The translations under genes and the position numbers were made by a program. A stretch of DNA of 64,000 nucleotides, taken from Roseiarcus sp963709185. Its GTDB lineage: Bacteria; Pseudomonadota; Alphaproteobacteria; Rhizobiales; Beijerinckiaceae. The notes under the pieces were generated by a model, which saw only the letters and a program-made list of their open reading frames with translations, was not told where the DNA came from and made no database searches. Positions 8,537 through 17,241 of this stretch are shown piece by piece (the first letter of the stretch is position 1; the number at the start of each line of letters is the position of its first letter). The stretch spans positions 700,179 to 764,178 of the forward strand of contig CAVPVQ010000022.1 of assembly GCA_963709185.1 (NCBI GenBank), in the 5' to 3' direction.

Positions 8537-9666
8537 CCTCTGTCATTTTCGCGCCTTCGCAAGAGCGTCCCGGCCACCTCATCTGCGCCTGCGATCTTTC
8601 GCCTCCGCTCTCGGCGGGCGCGGTCGATGCGAGGGGGCCGGGCATCACACTTGCGGCGGGCGTTTTTGCGCTCACGGTCCTGGCTCAGACGCTGACCACG
8701 GCGGTCCTCCCACTCGCCGGAGTCATCCTCGCCCCCAAGCCTGTTTGGGCGGCGCTGCCATATGCGCTCACGCTGGTCGGCGCGGGCGCGGCAACCCTGC
8801 CGGCCGCCGTCCTGACGGATTTGTTCGGGCGGCGGGCGGCCCTGGCGCTTGGCGCCAGCCTCGGGCTCGCCGGCGGCGCCATCGCCGCGCGGAGCTTCGT
8901 CGCCGATCAATTCTTCGGCCTGGCGCTTGGCGCCTTCTGGCTCGGCGTCGCGCAGGGATTTGGGTTCTTCTATCGTCACGCGCCGGCTTTGCGCGCCGGC
9001 CGCAAATCGCATGCCGTGGCGATCGTGCTGGGGTCGGGTGTCCTGGCGGCGCTCTTCGCCCCGGCGGCGATCGGCGTTGCGCAGGGCTTTGCGGGCCCGC
9101 TGGCGCCGGCCGCCTTGTTGTTGGGCGCCGGCGCTGTCCAGATCGCAATTCTCGCGCTGGCGATGACGATTCAGGCGGGGCGCGATGTGAGCGCCGGGAC
9201 GTCATCCCGGTCGAAGCACAAGGGTCTGTTCGTTTTGGCGACGACGGGCGGCGCCGTCGCCTGGTTCGCCATGTCGTCGCTGATGGCGAATGCGGCGCCG
9301 AACATGGCCCTCTGCGGCGTCGGCGCCGCCGCGGCGTCCGGCGTCATCGCAAGCCACATCCTGTCAATGTACGGACCCGCGGCGCTCGTCGGGCCGTGGG
9401 TGGGACGCTTCGGCGCGGCAAAGGTCGCCGCGGTTGGTCTGACGACAGTCCTGTGCGCGCTCATCCTGGCCTCGCGCCCCACGACGGCGCTTCAATTCGG
9501 GGCGTTGATGATATTTGCAGGATCCGGTTGGTCGCTGGCCATGCTCGGCGTGACGATAGTGATCCATGACAAGTGCTCGCCCTCACGGCGTCTGCTGGCG
9601 CTGCATGACGGCGTGCTTTTCGCCGCCGCGGTGGCGGGGGCGCTTGCCGGGATCGCCGGGCGATAA
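8533..9666 (+). CDS. ccoA: MFS transporter with CcoA-type copper-import motifs
   Basis: A 377-residue, roughly 12-helix MFS protein whose ATG overlaps the ccoS stop. In Rhodobacter CcoA, a copper importer required for cbb3 biogenesis, essential MxxxM and HxxxM motifs lie 28 residues apart. Here MSSLM (M247, M251) and HILSM (H275, M279) have exactly that spacing. The protein otherwise looks like a generic MFS permease (TDLFGRR loop). Motif plus operon position make a copper importer the best reading. The substrate has not been shown, and the gene symbol rests on this argument. Confidence 0.8.
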   Translation: MTSVIFAPSQERPGHLICACDLSPPLSAGAVDARGPGITLAAGVFALTVLAQTLTTAVLPLAGVILAPKPVWAALPYALTLVGAGAATLPAAVLTDLFGRRAALALGASLGLAGGAIAARSFVADQFFGLALGAFWLGVAQGFGFFYRHAPALRAGRKSHAVAIVLGSGVLAALFAPAAIGVAQGFAGPLAPAALLLGAGAVQIAILALAMTIQAGRDVSAGTSSRSKHKGLFVLATTGGAVAWFAMSSLMANAAPNMALCGVGAAAASGVIASHILSMYGPAALVGPWVGRFGAAKVAAVGLTTVLCALILASRPTTALQFGALMIFAGSGWSLAMLGVTIVIHDKCSPSRRLLALHDGVLFAAAVAGALAGIAGR

Positions 9667-9708
9667 GGAATTCGACGCCCTCGTCTTGGCGGCCAGGGCC
9701 CAGCTTGC

Positions 9709-10692
9709 TCACGGAACCAGCACCGCCGCGCCCTGAATTCGGCCGGCCCGCAGGTCGGCCAGCGCCTCGTTGGCCGCGGCGAGCGGATAGCGCCTCGTAT
9801 GGGTCCGGACATTCGCCTGCAACGCAATCGTCAGAAATTCGCGCGCATCCTGCCGGGTCAGGTTGGCGACCGACGCGACCTGACGCTCTTCCCACAAGAT
9901 GCGATAGGGAAACTGCGGGATGTCGCTCATATGAATGCCGCCGCAAATGACGCGTCCGCCCTTGCGAACGGCGCGAAGCGCCGCCGGCACAAGGTCGCCG
10001 ACCGGAGCGAAGATGATCGCGGCGTCGAGCGGTGCAAGCGGTTGCTCATCGGAGCCGCCAGTCCAGGCGGCGCCGAGCGAGCGCGCCAGCTCCTGAGCAG
10101 CCTCGTCGCCCGGTCGGCTGAAGGCGTAGACCTCGCGTCCTTGCCACCGAATGACCTGAGCGATGACGTGCGCGGCGGCGCCAAATCCATACAGCCCGAT
10201 TTTCTCTCCGGCCCCCGCGGCGACAAGCGAGCGCCAGCCGATCAGACCGGCGCACAGCAGTGGGGCCGACGCGACCGGATCATGAAAATTCGCCATCGGA
10301 AACGTAAAGGCGGCATTCGCGACGACGTGCGTGGCGAAGCCGCCGTCGCGCGTGTAGCCGGTGAATAGTGGATCGTCACACAGATTTTCGCGCCCTTCGA
10401 CGCAATATGGGCATATGCCGCAGGTGCGCCCGAGCCACGGCGCGCCGACGCGCAGACCCGGCCGCAGGTCGTCGACCCCTGCGCCGACCTTCTCGATGAT
10501 CCCGACGATCTCGTGTCCGGGAACGATCGGCAGCCGAGGGTTGGGCAGATCGCCGTCGACCACATGAAGGTCTGTCCGGCAAACGGCGCAGGCTTCGATT
10601 CGCAGCCGGACTTCTCCCGGCCCCGGGACTGGTTCGGCGCGCTCCTCCAATTGCAAGGGCTCGCCGATGCGATGCAAGACCATCGCCTTCAT
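9709..10692 (-). CDS. Zinc-dependent alcohol dehydrogenase (AdhP-like)
   Basis: Medium-chain dehydrogenase/reductase that would oxidise or reduce small alcohols/aldehydes with NAD(P). The 327-residue protein has catalytic-zinc residues C38 and H60-E61 (PGHE). The structural-zinc quartet is C91, C94, C97 and C105 in CGICPYC...NLC. The nucleotide-binding site is a variant (YGFGAAAHV). The ATG at 10692 is preceded by GAGGAGG. It lies downstream of hemN on the same strand, 204 bases away, and converges with the CcoA-like gene. It probably belongs to the low-oxygen set; the substrate is unknown. Confidence 0.88.
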   Translation of the reverse strand: MKAMVLHRIGEPLQLEERAEPVPGPGEVRLRIEACAVCRTDLHVVDGDLPNPRLPIVPGHEIVGIIEKVGAGVDDLRPGLRVGAPWLGRTCGICPYCVEGRENLCDDPLFTGYTRDGGFATHVVANAAFTFPMANFHDPVASAPLLCAGLIGWRSLVAAGAGEKIGLYGFGAAAHVIAQVIRWQGREVYAFSRPGDEAAQELARSLGAAWTGGSDEQPLAPLDAAIIFAPVGDLVPAALRAVRKGGRVICGGIHMSDIPQFPYRILWEERQVASVANLTRQDAREFLTIALQANVRTHTRRYPLAAANEALADLRAGRIQGAAVLVP

Positions 10693-10896
10693 CGGCCATC
10701 CGCCTCCTCGTTTGCCGGCGCTCACCAGCCGGGCAATGCTATCGGCGCGAGACTTCTCGGGCCCATCCATCGATTCCGCAAATCTGCAATCGCCTCTTCA
10801 GCCGGCCGCCTCCGCCTAATCCACATTGGTCGGGCTTCGGCCGCGCCAAGCCTATATCGGAAACGCTGCTTTTTGCGGCGCGAGAGCGCATGGCTG

Positions 10897-12300
10897 CTAT
10901 ATGGAGGCGGCGTGCCGACCAGGCTCGATCGAATGGCTCCGTGGGTCGAACGCGGCGGCGACCACACGAACAAAGGGCCGACCGAGATTGGTGACCGCGA
11001 TATGGGCGCCGCGTCGTGTTATGAGGCCGTCGGCCTCCATCTCGCGCAGGCGCGACAACTCCGCCGCAAAGCTCGGCAGCGGCCAGCCGTGAGCCGAGCA
11101 AACGCGGGCGACGTCAACTTGCATGTCGCACATGAGCCGCTCGATTATCGCGCCGCGAACCCTGTCGTCCGGGCCCAGGATCAAGCCTCGGGCTGTGGCG
11201 AGGCGATCCTCGTCGACGAGTTTCTTCCACTCCGGGATTCGCGCGGCATTCTGCAGATAGCCCTGCGGCAGAGATGAAATGGACGAGGCGCCGAAGCCGA
11301 GCAGCGAACTGGCGCGATCGGCCGTATAGCCTTGAAAATTGCGCCGCAATTGTCCTTTGCGCGCCGCGCCTGCCAGGTCATCCCCAGGTCTCGCAAAATG
11401 GTCGAGACCGATGCGGATGTAGCCGACGCTTTCGAGACGCTCAGCCGCGGCGCTCTGCTGATCGAACCGTTCGATGGCGTTCGGGAGGTCCAGCTCCGGC
11501 AGAAGCTTCTGATTCGGTTTCATCCACGGCACGTGAGCGTAGCCAAACAAGGCGATCCGCTCCGGCGAAAGCGCAAGAATCTGGTCGACGGTCGAGAGAA
11601 CGGTCGATGCGCTCTGATGCGGCAGACCATACATCAGGTCGAGATTGATCGAGCCGACGCCCGCCTCGCGCAGTCGCATGACCGCCCACTCAACCTGCGG
11701 ATACGGTTGAACCCGATTGATTGTTCGCTGCACGCGCGGATTCAGATCTTGAACGCCGAGGCTCGCGCGGGTCAATCCAAGCTCGACGGCGGCGTCGATC
11801 CATTCATTCGTGAGGACGCGCGGATCAAGTTCCACCGCAAAATCGAAGGGGTCTGTGAAGTCGAAACGCCGGCGTAGGGCGCATACGATTGCCCGAAGAT
11901 CGTCCGGCGCAATCACGTTCGGCGTGCCGCCTCCAAAATGAAGGCCACTCGCCCGCGCGTTGTCGGGCAACGCCTCGCTCGCGATCTGGATCTCCCGGAC
12001 GAGCGTCTGAACATAGTCCACGATTGGGCCGCGACGATGGGCGACTCCGGTATGGCAGCCACAATACCAGCACAGGCGATCACAGAACGGGATATGGACG
12101 TAAAGCGACACCGGGGATCGAGGGTCGAGCGCGGCAAGCCACGTGCGATGATCGACGTCCGTTACTGCGGCCGTGAACTGCGCGGCGGTCGGATAGCTGG
12201 TGTACCGTGGGACCGGCCCGCCATATTTCGCGATTAACGCGACCGGACGATTCTTGGGCAGATGACGGCAATCGGGCTTGAGGTCACAAGTGGCGTCCAT
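10897..12300 (-). CDS. hemN: Oxygen-independent coproporphyrinogen III oxidase (HemN)
   Basis: Radical SAM enzyme that converts coproporphyrinogen III to protoporphyrinogen IX without O2, supplying heme for the oxidase under low oxygen. From the ATG at 12300 it is 467 residues, with the HemN cluster CX3CX2CXC at C73, C77, C80 and C82. The GGGTPN motif and the C-terminal HemN domain are present. An in-frame TTG at 12342 would add 14 residues. The ATG lacks a strong ribosome site, so the start is not certain. Imperfect FNR-like sites lie upstream at 12426 and 12749. Confidence 0.93.
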   Translation of the reverse strand: MDATCDLKPDCRHLPKNRPVALIAKYGGPVPRYTSYPTAAQFTAAVTDVDHRTWLAALDPRSPVSLYVHIPFCDRLCWYCGCHTGVAHRRGPIVDYVQTLVREIQIASEALPDNARASGLHFGGGTPNVIAPDDLRAIVCALRRRFDFTDPFDFAVELDPRVLTNEWIDAAVELGLTRASLGVQDLNPRVQRTINRVQPYPQVEWAVMRLREAGVGSINLDLMYGLPHQSASTVLSTVDQILALSPERIALFGYAHVPWMKPNQKLLPELDLPNAIERFDQQSAAAERLESVGYIRIGLDHFARPGDDLAGAARKGQLRRNFQGYTADRASSLLGFGASSISSLPQGYLQNAARIPEWKKLVDEDRLATARGLILGPDDRVRGAIIERLMCDMQVDVARVCSAHGWPLPSFAAELSRLREMEADGLITRRGAHIAVTNLGRPFVRVVAAAFDPRSHSIEPGRHAASI

Positions 12301-12425
12301 CACGTAGCGGCTCCGCGGACCATTCGTCTTGAAAGGGCGCAAAAATCAACAGAGGCGAAATGGGTTGCTCCCGCATTGTTCTGCGAGACAGCGCTATTTC
12401 AATGACGCGCCGGGCAGAGGACGCT

Positions 12426-12439
12426 TTGATCTGGCTCAA
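12426..12439. promoter_or_regulatory. Imperfect FNR-like box upstream of hemN
   Basis: TTGATCTGGCTCAA has one intact half-site and one mismatch in the other. It is about 126 bases upstream of the hemN ATG and would suit oxygen-dependent control of hemN. Confidence 0.45.
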
Positions 12440-12748
12440 TTCGACCAACGGCCAGCGGCCCTGCTCGCGGCCCAAAACCGCCGCTCCGACGCCTGGCGAA
12501 AGCCCCCATCCAGCGGATCGAATACGGCGCGCCGCGCGGGCCTGTCGGGCTTGAACCCCAGGGCGTCGGCGAAGGGTATCGACACGCCTCCGCGCCCTCA
12601 ATGGGCCGATCGTCGGACTCTGCTTTGGTCTGAAGACGGAAAAGGGGCCGCCAATGACAATCGCCAGTTTGACGACGGCGAGCGAGGCCTCGCGGGGAGG
12701 GGAGTGCTTAGACATTCTCGACCGACAAGCGACCCGCGGCGGAGTGGT

Positions 12749-12762
12749 TTGATCTCGATCAT
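12749..12762. promoter_or_regulatory. Imperfect FNR-like box in the hemN/unknown-gene gap
   Basis: TTGATCTCGATCAT matches the consensus except for the last base. It lies between the two other FNR-like sites, with no gene start immediately beside it, so function is uncertain. Confidence 0.35.
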
Positions 12763-12865
12763 TTCTCCGGCAAGCCATCGTGCCTTGGCGCTGGCTCGCG
12801 ATCCGCCGAATCCCGAGGTGCGGGTCACGACCTGTTCCAAGGCGTGGGCGATCCACGCTTGTCCT

Positions 12866-12879
12866 TTGATCAGAATCAA
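12866..12879. promoter_or_regulatory. Perfect FNR/FixK box upstream of the 124-residue gene
   Basis: TTGATCAGAATCAA is a perfect TTGAT-N4-ATCAA palindrome ending 67 bases before the ATG at 12947. The spacing suits an activating site for that small gene. Confidence 0.8.
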
Positions 12880-12946
12880 TTTGGGATCGATTCGCTTGTG
12901 CCAGGATGAATCCGTTGACCAATCCCAATCCCTGGAGCCAGGCCGA

Positions 12947-13321
12947 ATGCTTCAGCGCATCACCTTGCATCTGGCCCGCGACAAGGATTTCCGCGATGGG
13001 AGTTCCGAACGAGGGTATGAGTTCATCGCGCCGCTCGATGCTTCCGGGCGTCTCGATGCGGACGTCTGGAAGAGACTCAGGGGCCAATGTCGTGCGCGGC
13101 GGTTTTGGGCGGGAGAAGAGGATTGCACAGGGCAGCTCGTCCATCATGCGGGTGGCGAAGGCGGCGCGACATGGAAGATCCACTATCCCGAAGCAATTGA
13201 AGGCGACGAGACGGGCTATCGGCTAGGCGCGCATCGCTTTGTCGAGAACGAATACATTTCTATTCACGACCAAAGCGGTCGATCGCATACCTTCAAGATC
13301 GCAGACATCCGTCGCGCTTGA
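12947..13321 (+). CDS. Conserved-looking small protein of unknown function, FNR-box controlled
   Basis: A 124-residue soluble, charged protein beginning MLQRITLHLARDKDFRDG, with no signal peptide or membrane segment. It contains WKIHYPE, and its C-terminal half (ENEYISIHDQSGRSHTFKI) looks beta-rich. I do not recognise a named domain. The frame has normal protein composition and a GGAG about 10 bases before the ATG. The perfect FNR box 68 bases upstream and the surrounding microaerobic genes suggest a job in low-oxygen physiology. The inferred link is regulatory only. Confidence 0.75.
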   Translation: MLQRITLHLARDKDFRDGSSERGYEFIAPLDASGRLDADVWKRLRGQCRARRFWAGEEDCTGQLVHHAGGEGGATWKIHYPEAIEGDETGYRLGAHRFVENEYISIHDQSGRSHTFKIADIRRA

Positions 13322-13595
13322 CGAGCGCAAAGATCGCCGCCGGCGAACGAGTTTCGGCAGAACATCTCGAAGTCCGCGATGGAGCGCCGATGGAGTTTGC
13401 GAGATCGGCCCCTCGAGAGAGGCCGTAGTTCTTCCAATCATTCGAGCCAAAGAGCGTCTAGAGGGAGCTGCGCCAGAAAGACGACTTCCAAACATCAAAC
13501 CGATTGAGACGAATCACCGCGTTGTTATGAAATGCGCGCCTTTGGCGACAATGCTTCAGTCCGGCCATCAGGCGGATCGAATCTGCGAGGCGTCA

Positions 13596-15212
13596 ATGCG
13601 AGAGAGCGAGCGTTCGTCATGTTCCTCAACAGTCGCTGACCAGACAGAGGTGTTTTCCTTTCTGGGCGCTCCGGCGTCGTTTGGAATGACCGAGCCCGTC
13701 TCACGCATCGATACGCATGGGGCGGCGGTGTTTTTGGCCGGCGAAGACGCCTATAAAGTCAAGCGCGCGGTTCGCTTCCCCTTTATGGATTTCTCGACGC
13801 TCGAAAAGCGCCACGCCGCGTGCGTGGCCGAGATTGCCGTCAACAAGCCGAACGCGCCCGCTATCTACCTCGGCGTCGTTCCCATCACACGCGGCGCAGC
13901 AGGTTTGTCGCTCGGCGGGTCGGGGCAGGTCGTCGAATGGACCGTCCACATGCGGCGGTTCGATGAGAATATGACTTTCGATCGCCTGGCGGATCGGCGC
14001 GCGCTGTCCCCAGACATGGTCAGGAAGCTGGCGTCCGCGATCCTTGCCTCCCACAGGCGCGCCCCGTATCGGGACGGCGAGGCTGCGACGCGCGCCCTGG
14101 AAAGTTATCTCGGTCAGAATGAACAAGCGTTCGCAGCCTATCCCGATCTCTTTGACGCGCAGCGAGCCAGGCGGTTGGCGGCGGATTCTCGCGCGAGCCT
14201 GGCGTCCGTGCGGGATTTGCTGATTGCGCGCGGTAAGGCTGGCAATGTCCGCCGTTGCCATGGCGATCTCCACCTGCGCAACATCACGCTTGTCGATGAC
14301 GCTCCCGTGCTGTTCGACGCCCTGGAATTCGACGACGGGATCGCCAGCGGCGATGTGCTTTACGATCTTGCCTTTCTCCTGATGGATCTCGAGGAGAGGG
14401 GGCTGCGGCGGGCCGCCAATCTGGTCTTCAATCGCTATCTCTGGGGCAGCGACGACGTCCAGCTCTCGGGACTTGCCGCTCTGCCCATTTTTCTCAGCAT
14501 CAGGTCGGCTATCCGGGCCAAAGTTCTGGCCGCGAGCCTCGAGCATCTCGGTGGAAAGGACTTCGAACGCGCCGGCGCGGACGCCGGGCGCTATTTCTGG
14601 TTCGCCGAGGAGTTTCTCGCGTCCGTTCCGGCGCGCCTGCTGGCGATTGGCGGGTTGTCAGGCACGGGAAAGAGCACGCTGGCTGCGGAGCTCGCTCCGG
14701 ATTTGGGGCGGGCGCCAGGCGCTGTCTTGCTGCGGAGCGACATTGAGCGCAAGAGACTGTTCAACGTAGCGGAGACCGAACGACTCCCAGGCTCGGCCTA
14801 TGGCGCGGCGGCGAGTGAAGAGGTGTACAAGCGCCTTTGCCGCCAGGCAGACGTTGCGCTGCGCGCGGGACAATGCGTTGTCCTGGACGCCGTTCATTCA
14901 ACAACGGAAGAGCGCACTGCGGTCGAAGAAGTCGCAAACCGGATCGGCGTCGAGTTCACCGGTCTATGGCTTGACGCGCCTCTTTCCGTTCGTCTCGATC
15001 GCGTTGCGCGAAGAAAGGGCGACGCCTCCGACGCCGACGCCGCCGTCGTCAAGGCGCAGGCGTCTTCTGAAAACGGCGCGAAGATGTGGCGACGGTTTAA
15101 TGTATCAGGCGACCCCCTGACGACATTCGCGGCGGCCCGGGCGCTTATTGGATTGCCGGACAAGAACGTGCGAGAAGACGCAGGCCAAAGAAATGTCGGA
15201 TCGCTTGATTAA
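13596..15212 (+). CDS. Aminoglycoside-phosphotransferase-like kinase fused to a P-loop ATPase
   Basis: A 538-residue two-domain protein. The N-terminal two-thirds is an APH/choline-kinase-like fold with HGDLHLRN (catalytic loop) and a downstream DALEFDD metal site. The C-terminal third is a zeta-toxin/kinase-like P-loop domain with GLSGTGKST at about residues 352-360. The family is common in alphaproteobacteria, about 510-530 residues long, and its substrate is unknown. The ATG at 13596 has GAGG five bases upstream; ATGs at 13527 and 13551 are alternatives. Its neighbours are all low-oxygen genes. It converges with USP across a 113-base gap. Confidence 0.85.
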   Translation: MRESERSSCSSTVADQTEVFSFLGAPASFGMTEPVSRIDTHGAAVFLAGEDAYKVKRAVRFPFMDFSTLEKRHAACVAEIAVNKPNAPAIYLGVVPITRGAAGLSLGGSGQVVEWTVHMRRFDENMTFDRLADRRALSPDMVRKLASAILASHRRAPYRDGEAATRALESYLGQNEQAFAAYPDLFDAQRARRLAADSRASLASVRDLLIARGKAGNVRRCHGDLHLRNITLVDDAPVLFDALEFDDGIASGDVLYDLAFLLMDLEERGLRRAANLVFNRYLWGSDDVQLSGLAALPIFLSIRSAIRAKVLAASLEHLGGKDFERAGADAGRYFWFAEEFLASVPARLLAIGGLSGTGKSTLAAELAPDLGRAPGAVLLRSDIERKRLFNVAETERLPGSAYGAAASEEVYKRLCRQADVALRAGQCVVLDAVHSTTEERTAVEEVANRIGVEFTGLWLDAPLSVRLDRVARRKGDASDADAAVVKAQASSENGAKMWRRFNVSGDPLTTFAAARALIGLPDKNVREDAGQRNVGSLD

Positions 15213-15325
15213 TAGCAGGTGATTGTCGTTCGACCAGTGAATGCTGCGGCAGGCGCGGCAGAGCGGCGGCGCGATGACCCTATCCCCGGCTCAAAATCCA
15301 TCCAGTCGCGCGGCGCCGTCGCCGA

Positions 15326-16162
15326 TCAGTGAGCTATCAAAACCGGCACATCCGATGTCTCGAGGATCTCACGGGTGGCGCCGCCCAAAATCCACTCCCG
15401 AAACCGCGAATGGCCATAAGCGCCCATAACGATGAGGTCGGCTGACATCTTGCGCGCCTCATCGATCAATACTTCGGCGACGGTCTTTTCACCGGCTTCG
15501 ATGGCGACGATTTCAACGTTCACGCCATGCCGGTCCAGGTGGCCGGCGATGTCGATCGCAGCCTCGCCTCGATCGCCCTCCGCGTCCACCGTTACGATGC
15601 GCGCATGGGTCGAGGCGCGTAAAAACGGCAAAGCTTCCGCCACGCCTCGAGCCGATTCTCGCGTATCCTGCCAGGCGACAATGACGTTGCGGAGGTCGCG
15701 CCTCACTTTGCCTTTGGGCGGCACGGCATAAATGCAGTGCCCGGCGTCGAACAGAACCGCTTCGAACATCCGGTCTCCGACAAATGAATTGCTATTTCGG
15801 TATGGTGCGCTGGCGACAAACAAATCGGCCCAGCGCGCTTCCGAGGCGGCCAGTTTTGGAACGTCGCTGGCAAAGTCGACGATGCTCCGAACCTCGTTGG
15901 GAACGTCGATGCGGGCGAACCGATCCTTCAGGCGAGCAAGGACCACTTCTCCCTCCGTTCGCGCCCGCTCCTCCAACTGGATCACAGTGTCCGCGACGAC
16001 AAAACCCGGCTCGCCCACAAAAACGGATCCGTATTCTGGAATTGGATTGATGCAAAGACCCGTGAGGTGAGCTTGGAAGCGAGCCGCGATCGATTCAGCG
16101 TGCGCCAACCTCACCTCGTCCTCGTCGGTCCCATCGAGCTGGACCATCAAATCCTTGAACAT
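15326..16162 (-). CDS. Universal stress protein, tandem UspA-type
   Basis: A 278-residue cytoplasmic protein, about twice a single Usp domain. The C-terminal domain carries the ATP-binding pattern G-x2-G-x9-G-(S/T) in GAYGHSRFREWILGGAT. The N-terminal half (MFKDLMVQLDGTDEDE) is the second, more divergent domain. Proteins of this type often accompany FixK/FNR-controlled genes. It lies 38 bases downstream of the CBS gene on the same strand, so the two are probably cotranscribed from the FNR box at 17119. Confidence 0.9.
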   Translation of the reverse strand: MFKDLMVQLDGTDEDEVRLAHAESIAARFQAHLTGLCINPIPEYGSVFVGEPGFVVADTVIQLEERARTEGEVVLARLKDRFARIDVPNEVRSIVDFASDVPKLAASEARWADLFVASAPYRNSNSFVGDRMFEAVLFDAGHCIYAVPPKGKVRRDLRNVIVAWQDTRESARGVAEALPFLRASTHARIVTVDAEGDRGEAAIDIAGHLDRHGVNVEIVAIEAGEKTVAEVLIDEARKMSADLIVMGAYGHSRFREWILGGATREILETSDVPVLIAH

Positions 16163-16200
16163 GATACAATCCCGCTTTCCGGCAGAATGAAATAATCGCG

Positions 16201-16932
16201 TCAGGTCGAAGCCCTCTCCGCTTTGGCGTCTTCTTCGGAGAGAAGGTAGGCGCCGGTGTTGGGCTCGACCCAGATGAGATGATCATGGATCGCCGTCACT
16301 CCAGGCACATTCTCGACAATCACCTTGATCGCCTGGCGCTGACGCTCGTCCGAGAGCGACCCGCGGAGTTCGACGACGCCCTGGCGAACGTCGACGGCGA
16401 TCGACGCAATCGGCGTCCAGTCTTGTTGCTTGAACTGGTCGAGAATTGAGTCGCGAATCTCCGCGTCGCTGCTGACTTTCGCCGGCGCCTGGAGCAGGGG
16501 GCCCATGGCGCGAAGCAGGTCCGCCCGGGCGATGACGCCGACGACAAGCCCGTTCAGCATGACAGGCAGGCGTTTGATGTCATGCCGATTTATGAGATCG
16601 ACGGCCTCAGTGAGCGTCGCCGTCTGCTCGATCGTTATGACGTTTGTGGTCATCACCTCATCGACTTTGCGGCCATGCGTGTGGACATAGGCGCTCGCGA
16701 AACTGCCGGGGCCGATCAGGAACTCGAGCCATCGCGGGCGTCGCTTTTCCGTCCCCAGCTCCGCGCGCCGCAGCAGGTCGCCCTCGCTGAGAATGCCCAC
16801 CAGCGCCAGATTGTCGTCGAAAACCGGCAATGCGCTGATATGAGACCGCAGCATGATCTCGATCGCCTCGGCAATGCTCGCTTTGGATTGGATTCCGATG
16901 ACCTTTGTCGTCATCACGTCTCTGACTTGCAT
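16201..16932 (-). CDS. Tandem CBS-domain protein with C-terminal BON domain
   Basis: A 243-residue protein with two CBS repeats. The first begins MQVRDVMTTKVIGI and the second VDEVMTTNVITI; each is followed by the typical LPV/VGI turn. A C-terminal BON-like domain follows (about residues 150-225, with VVELRGSL and VPGVTAIHDHL). CBS pairs usually sense adenine nucleotides, and BON domains often bind membranes or lipids; the partner is not known. The ATG at 16932 is preceded by AGAGGAA. Upstream in-frame sequence to 17181 is low-complexity and unlikely to be translated. Confidence 0.9.
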   Translation of the reverse strand: MQVRDVMTTKVIGIQSKASIAEAIEIMLRSHISALPVFDDNLALVGILSEGDLLRRAELGTEKRRPRWLEFLIGPGSFASAYVHTHGRKVDEVMTTNVITIEQTATLTEAVDLINRHDIKRLPVMLNGLVVGVIARADLLRAMGPLLQAPAKVSSDAEIRDSILDQFKQQDWTPIASIAVDVRQGVVELRGSLSDERQRQAIKVIVENVPGVTAIHDHLIWVEPNTGAYLLSEEDAKAERAST

Positions 16933-17118
16933 CACATTCCTCTGACAACTGGGCGCCGAACTCGAAACCGTCGCTGGAACCAAAAGACGTTTTGGGCGTC
17001 TGGGCATTGATTTATCGCAATTGGGGCAATGGCCGGCCGACGATGGATTCGATGCCGCCGCCTGTGGGGCGAGGGCGTTCGCGGTCGGCGCCGTCGCCTG
17101 TGGCATGCTATGTCGACG

Positions 17119-17132
17119 TTGATCGGGATCAA
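17119..17132. promoter_or_regulatory. Perfect FNR/FixK box between divergent CBS-USP and phaC operons
   Basis: TTGATCGGGATCAA is a perfect consensus palindrome. It lies 187 bases from the CBS ATG and 110 bases from the phaC ATG, so it could serve either or both of the divergent units. Confidence 0.82.
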
Positions 17133-17241
17133 AACGCGGACCGGGGGTTTGAAATAGGGTGGATGCTGTAGGCGGCGCCAATTGTGGGGCCGCCGCGCCC
17201 GGCGACTCGCCGGGCGTTCCCTCTCAGCCTCAGGCGCCCGC

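Larger units (their letters stand above)
12301..12946. other. Intergenic region between hemN and the 124-residue gene
   Basis: No convincing gene here: open frames on both strands lack ribosome sites and protein-like composition. The stretch holds three FNR-like sites (12426, 12749 and 12866) spread over 450 bases between divergently transcribed hemN and the small unknown gene, so it is best read as a double regulatory region. Confidence 0.6.

Noticed and set aside
12598..12879. A 93-residue minus-strand frame that looks partly protein-like
   Set aside because: Its only start is a TTG inside the perfect FNR box at 12866-12879, with no ribosome site, and it lies in a regulatory gap.
13504..13517. 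TTGAGACGAATCAC as a further FNR box before the kinase fusion
   Set aside because: Two consensus positions differ and it is too weak to call beside the perfect sites.
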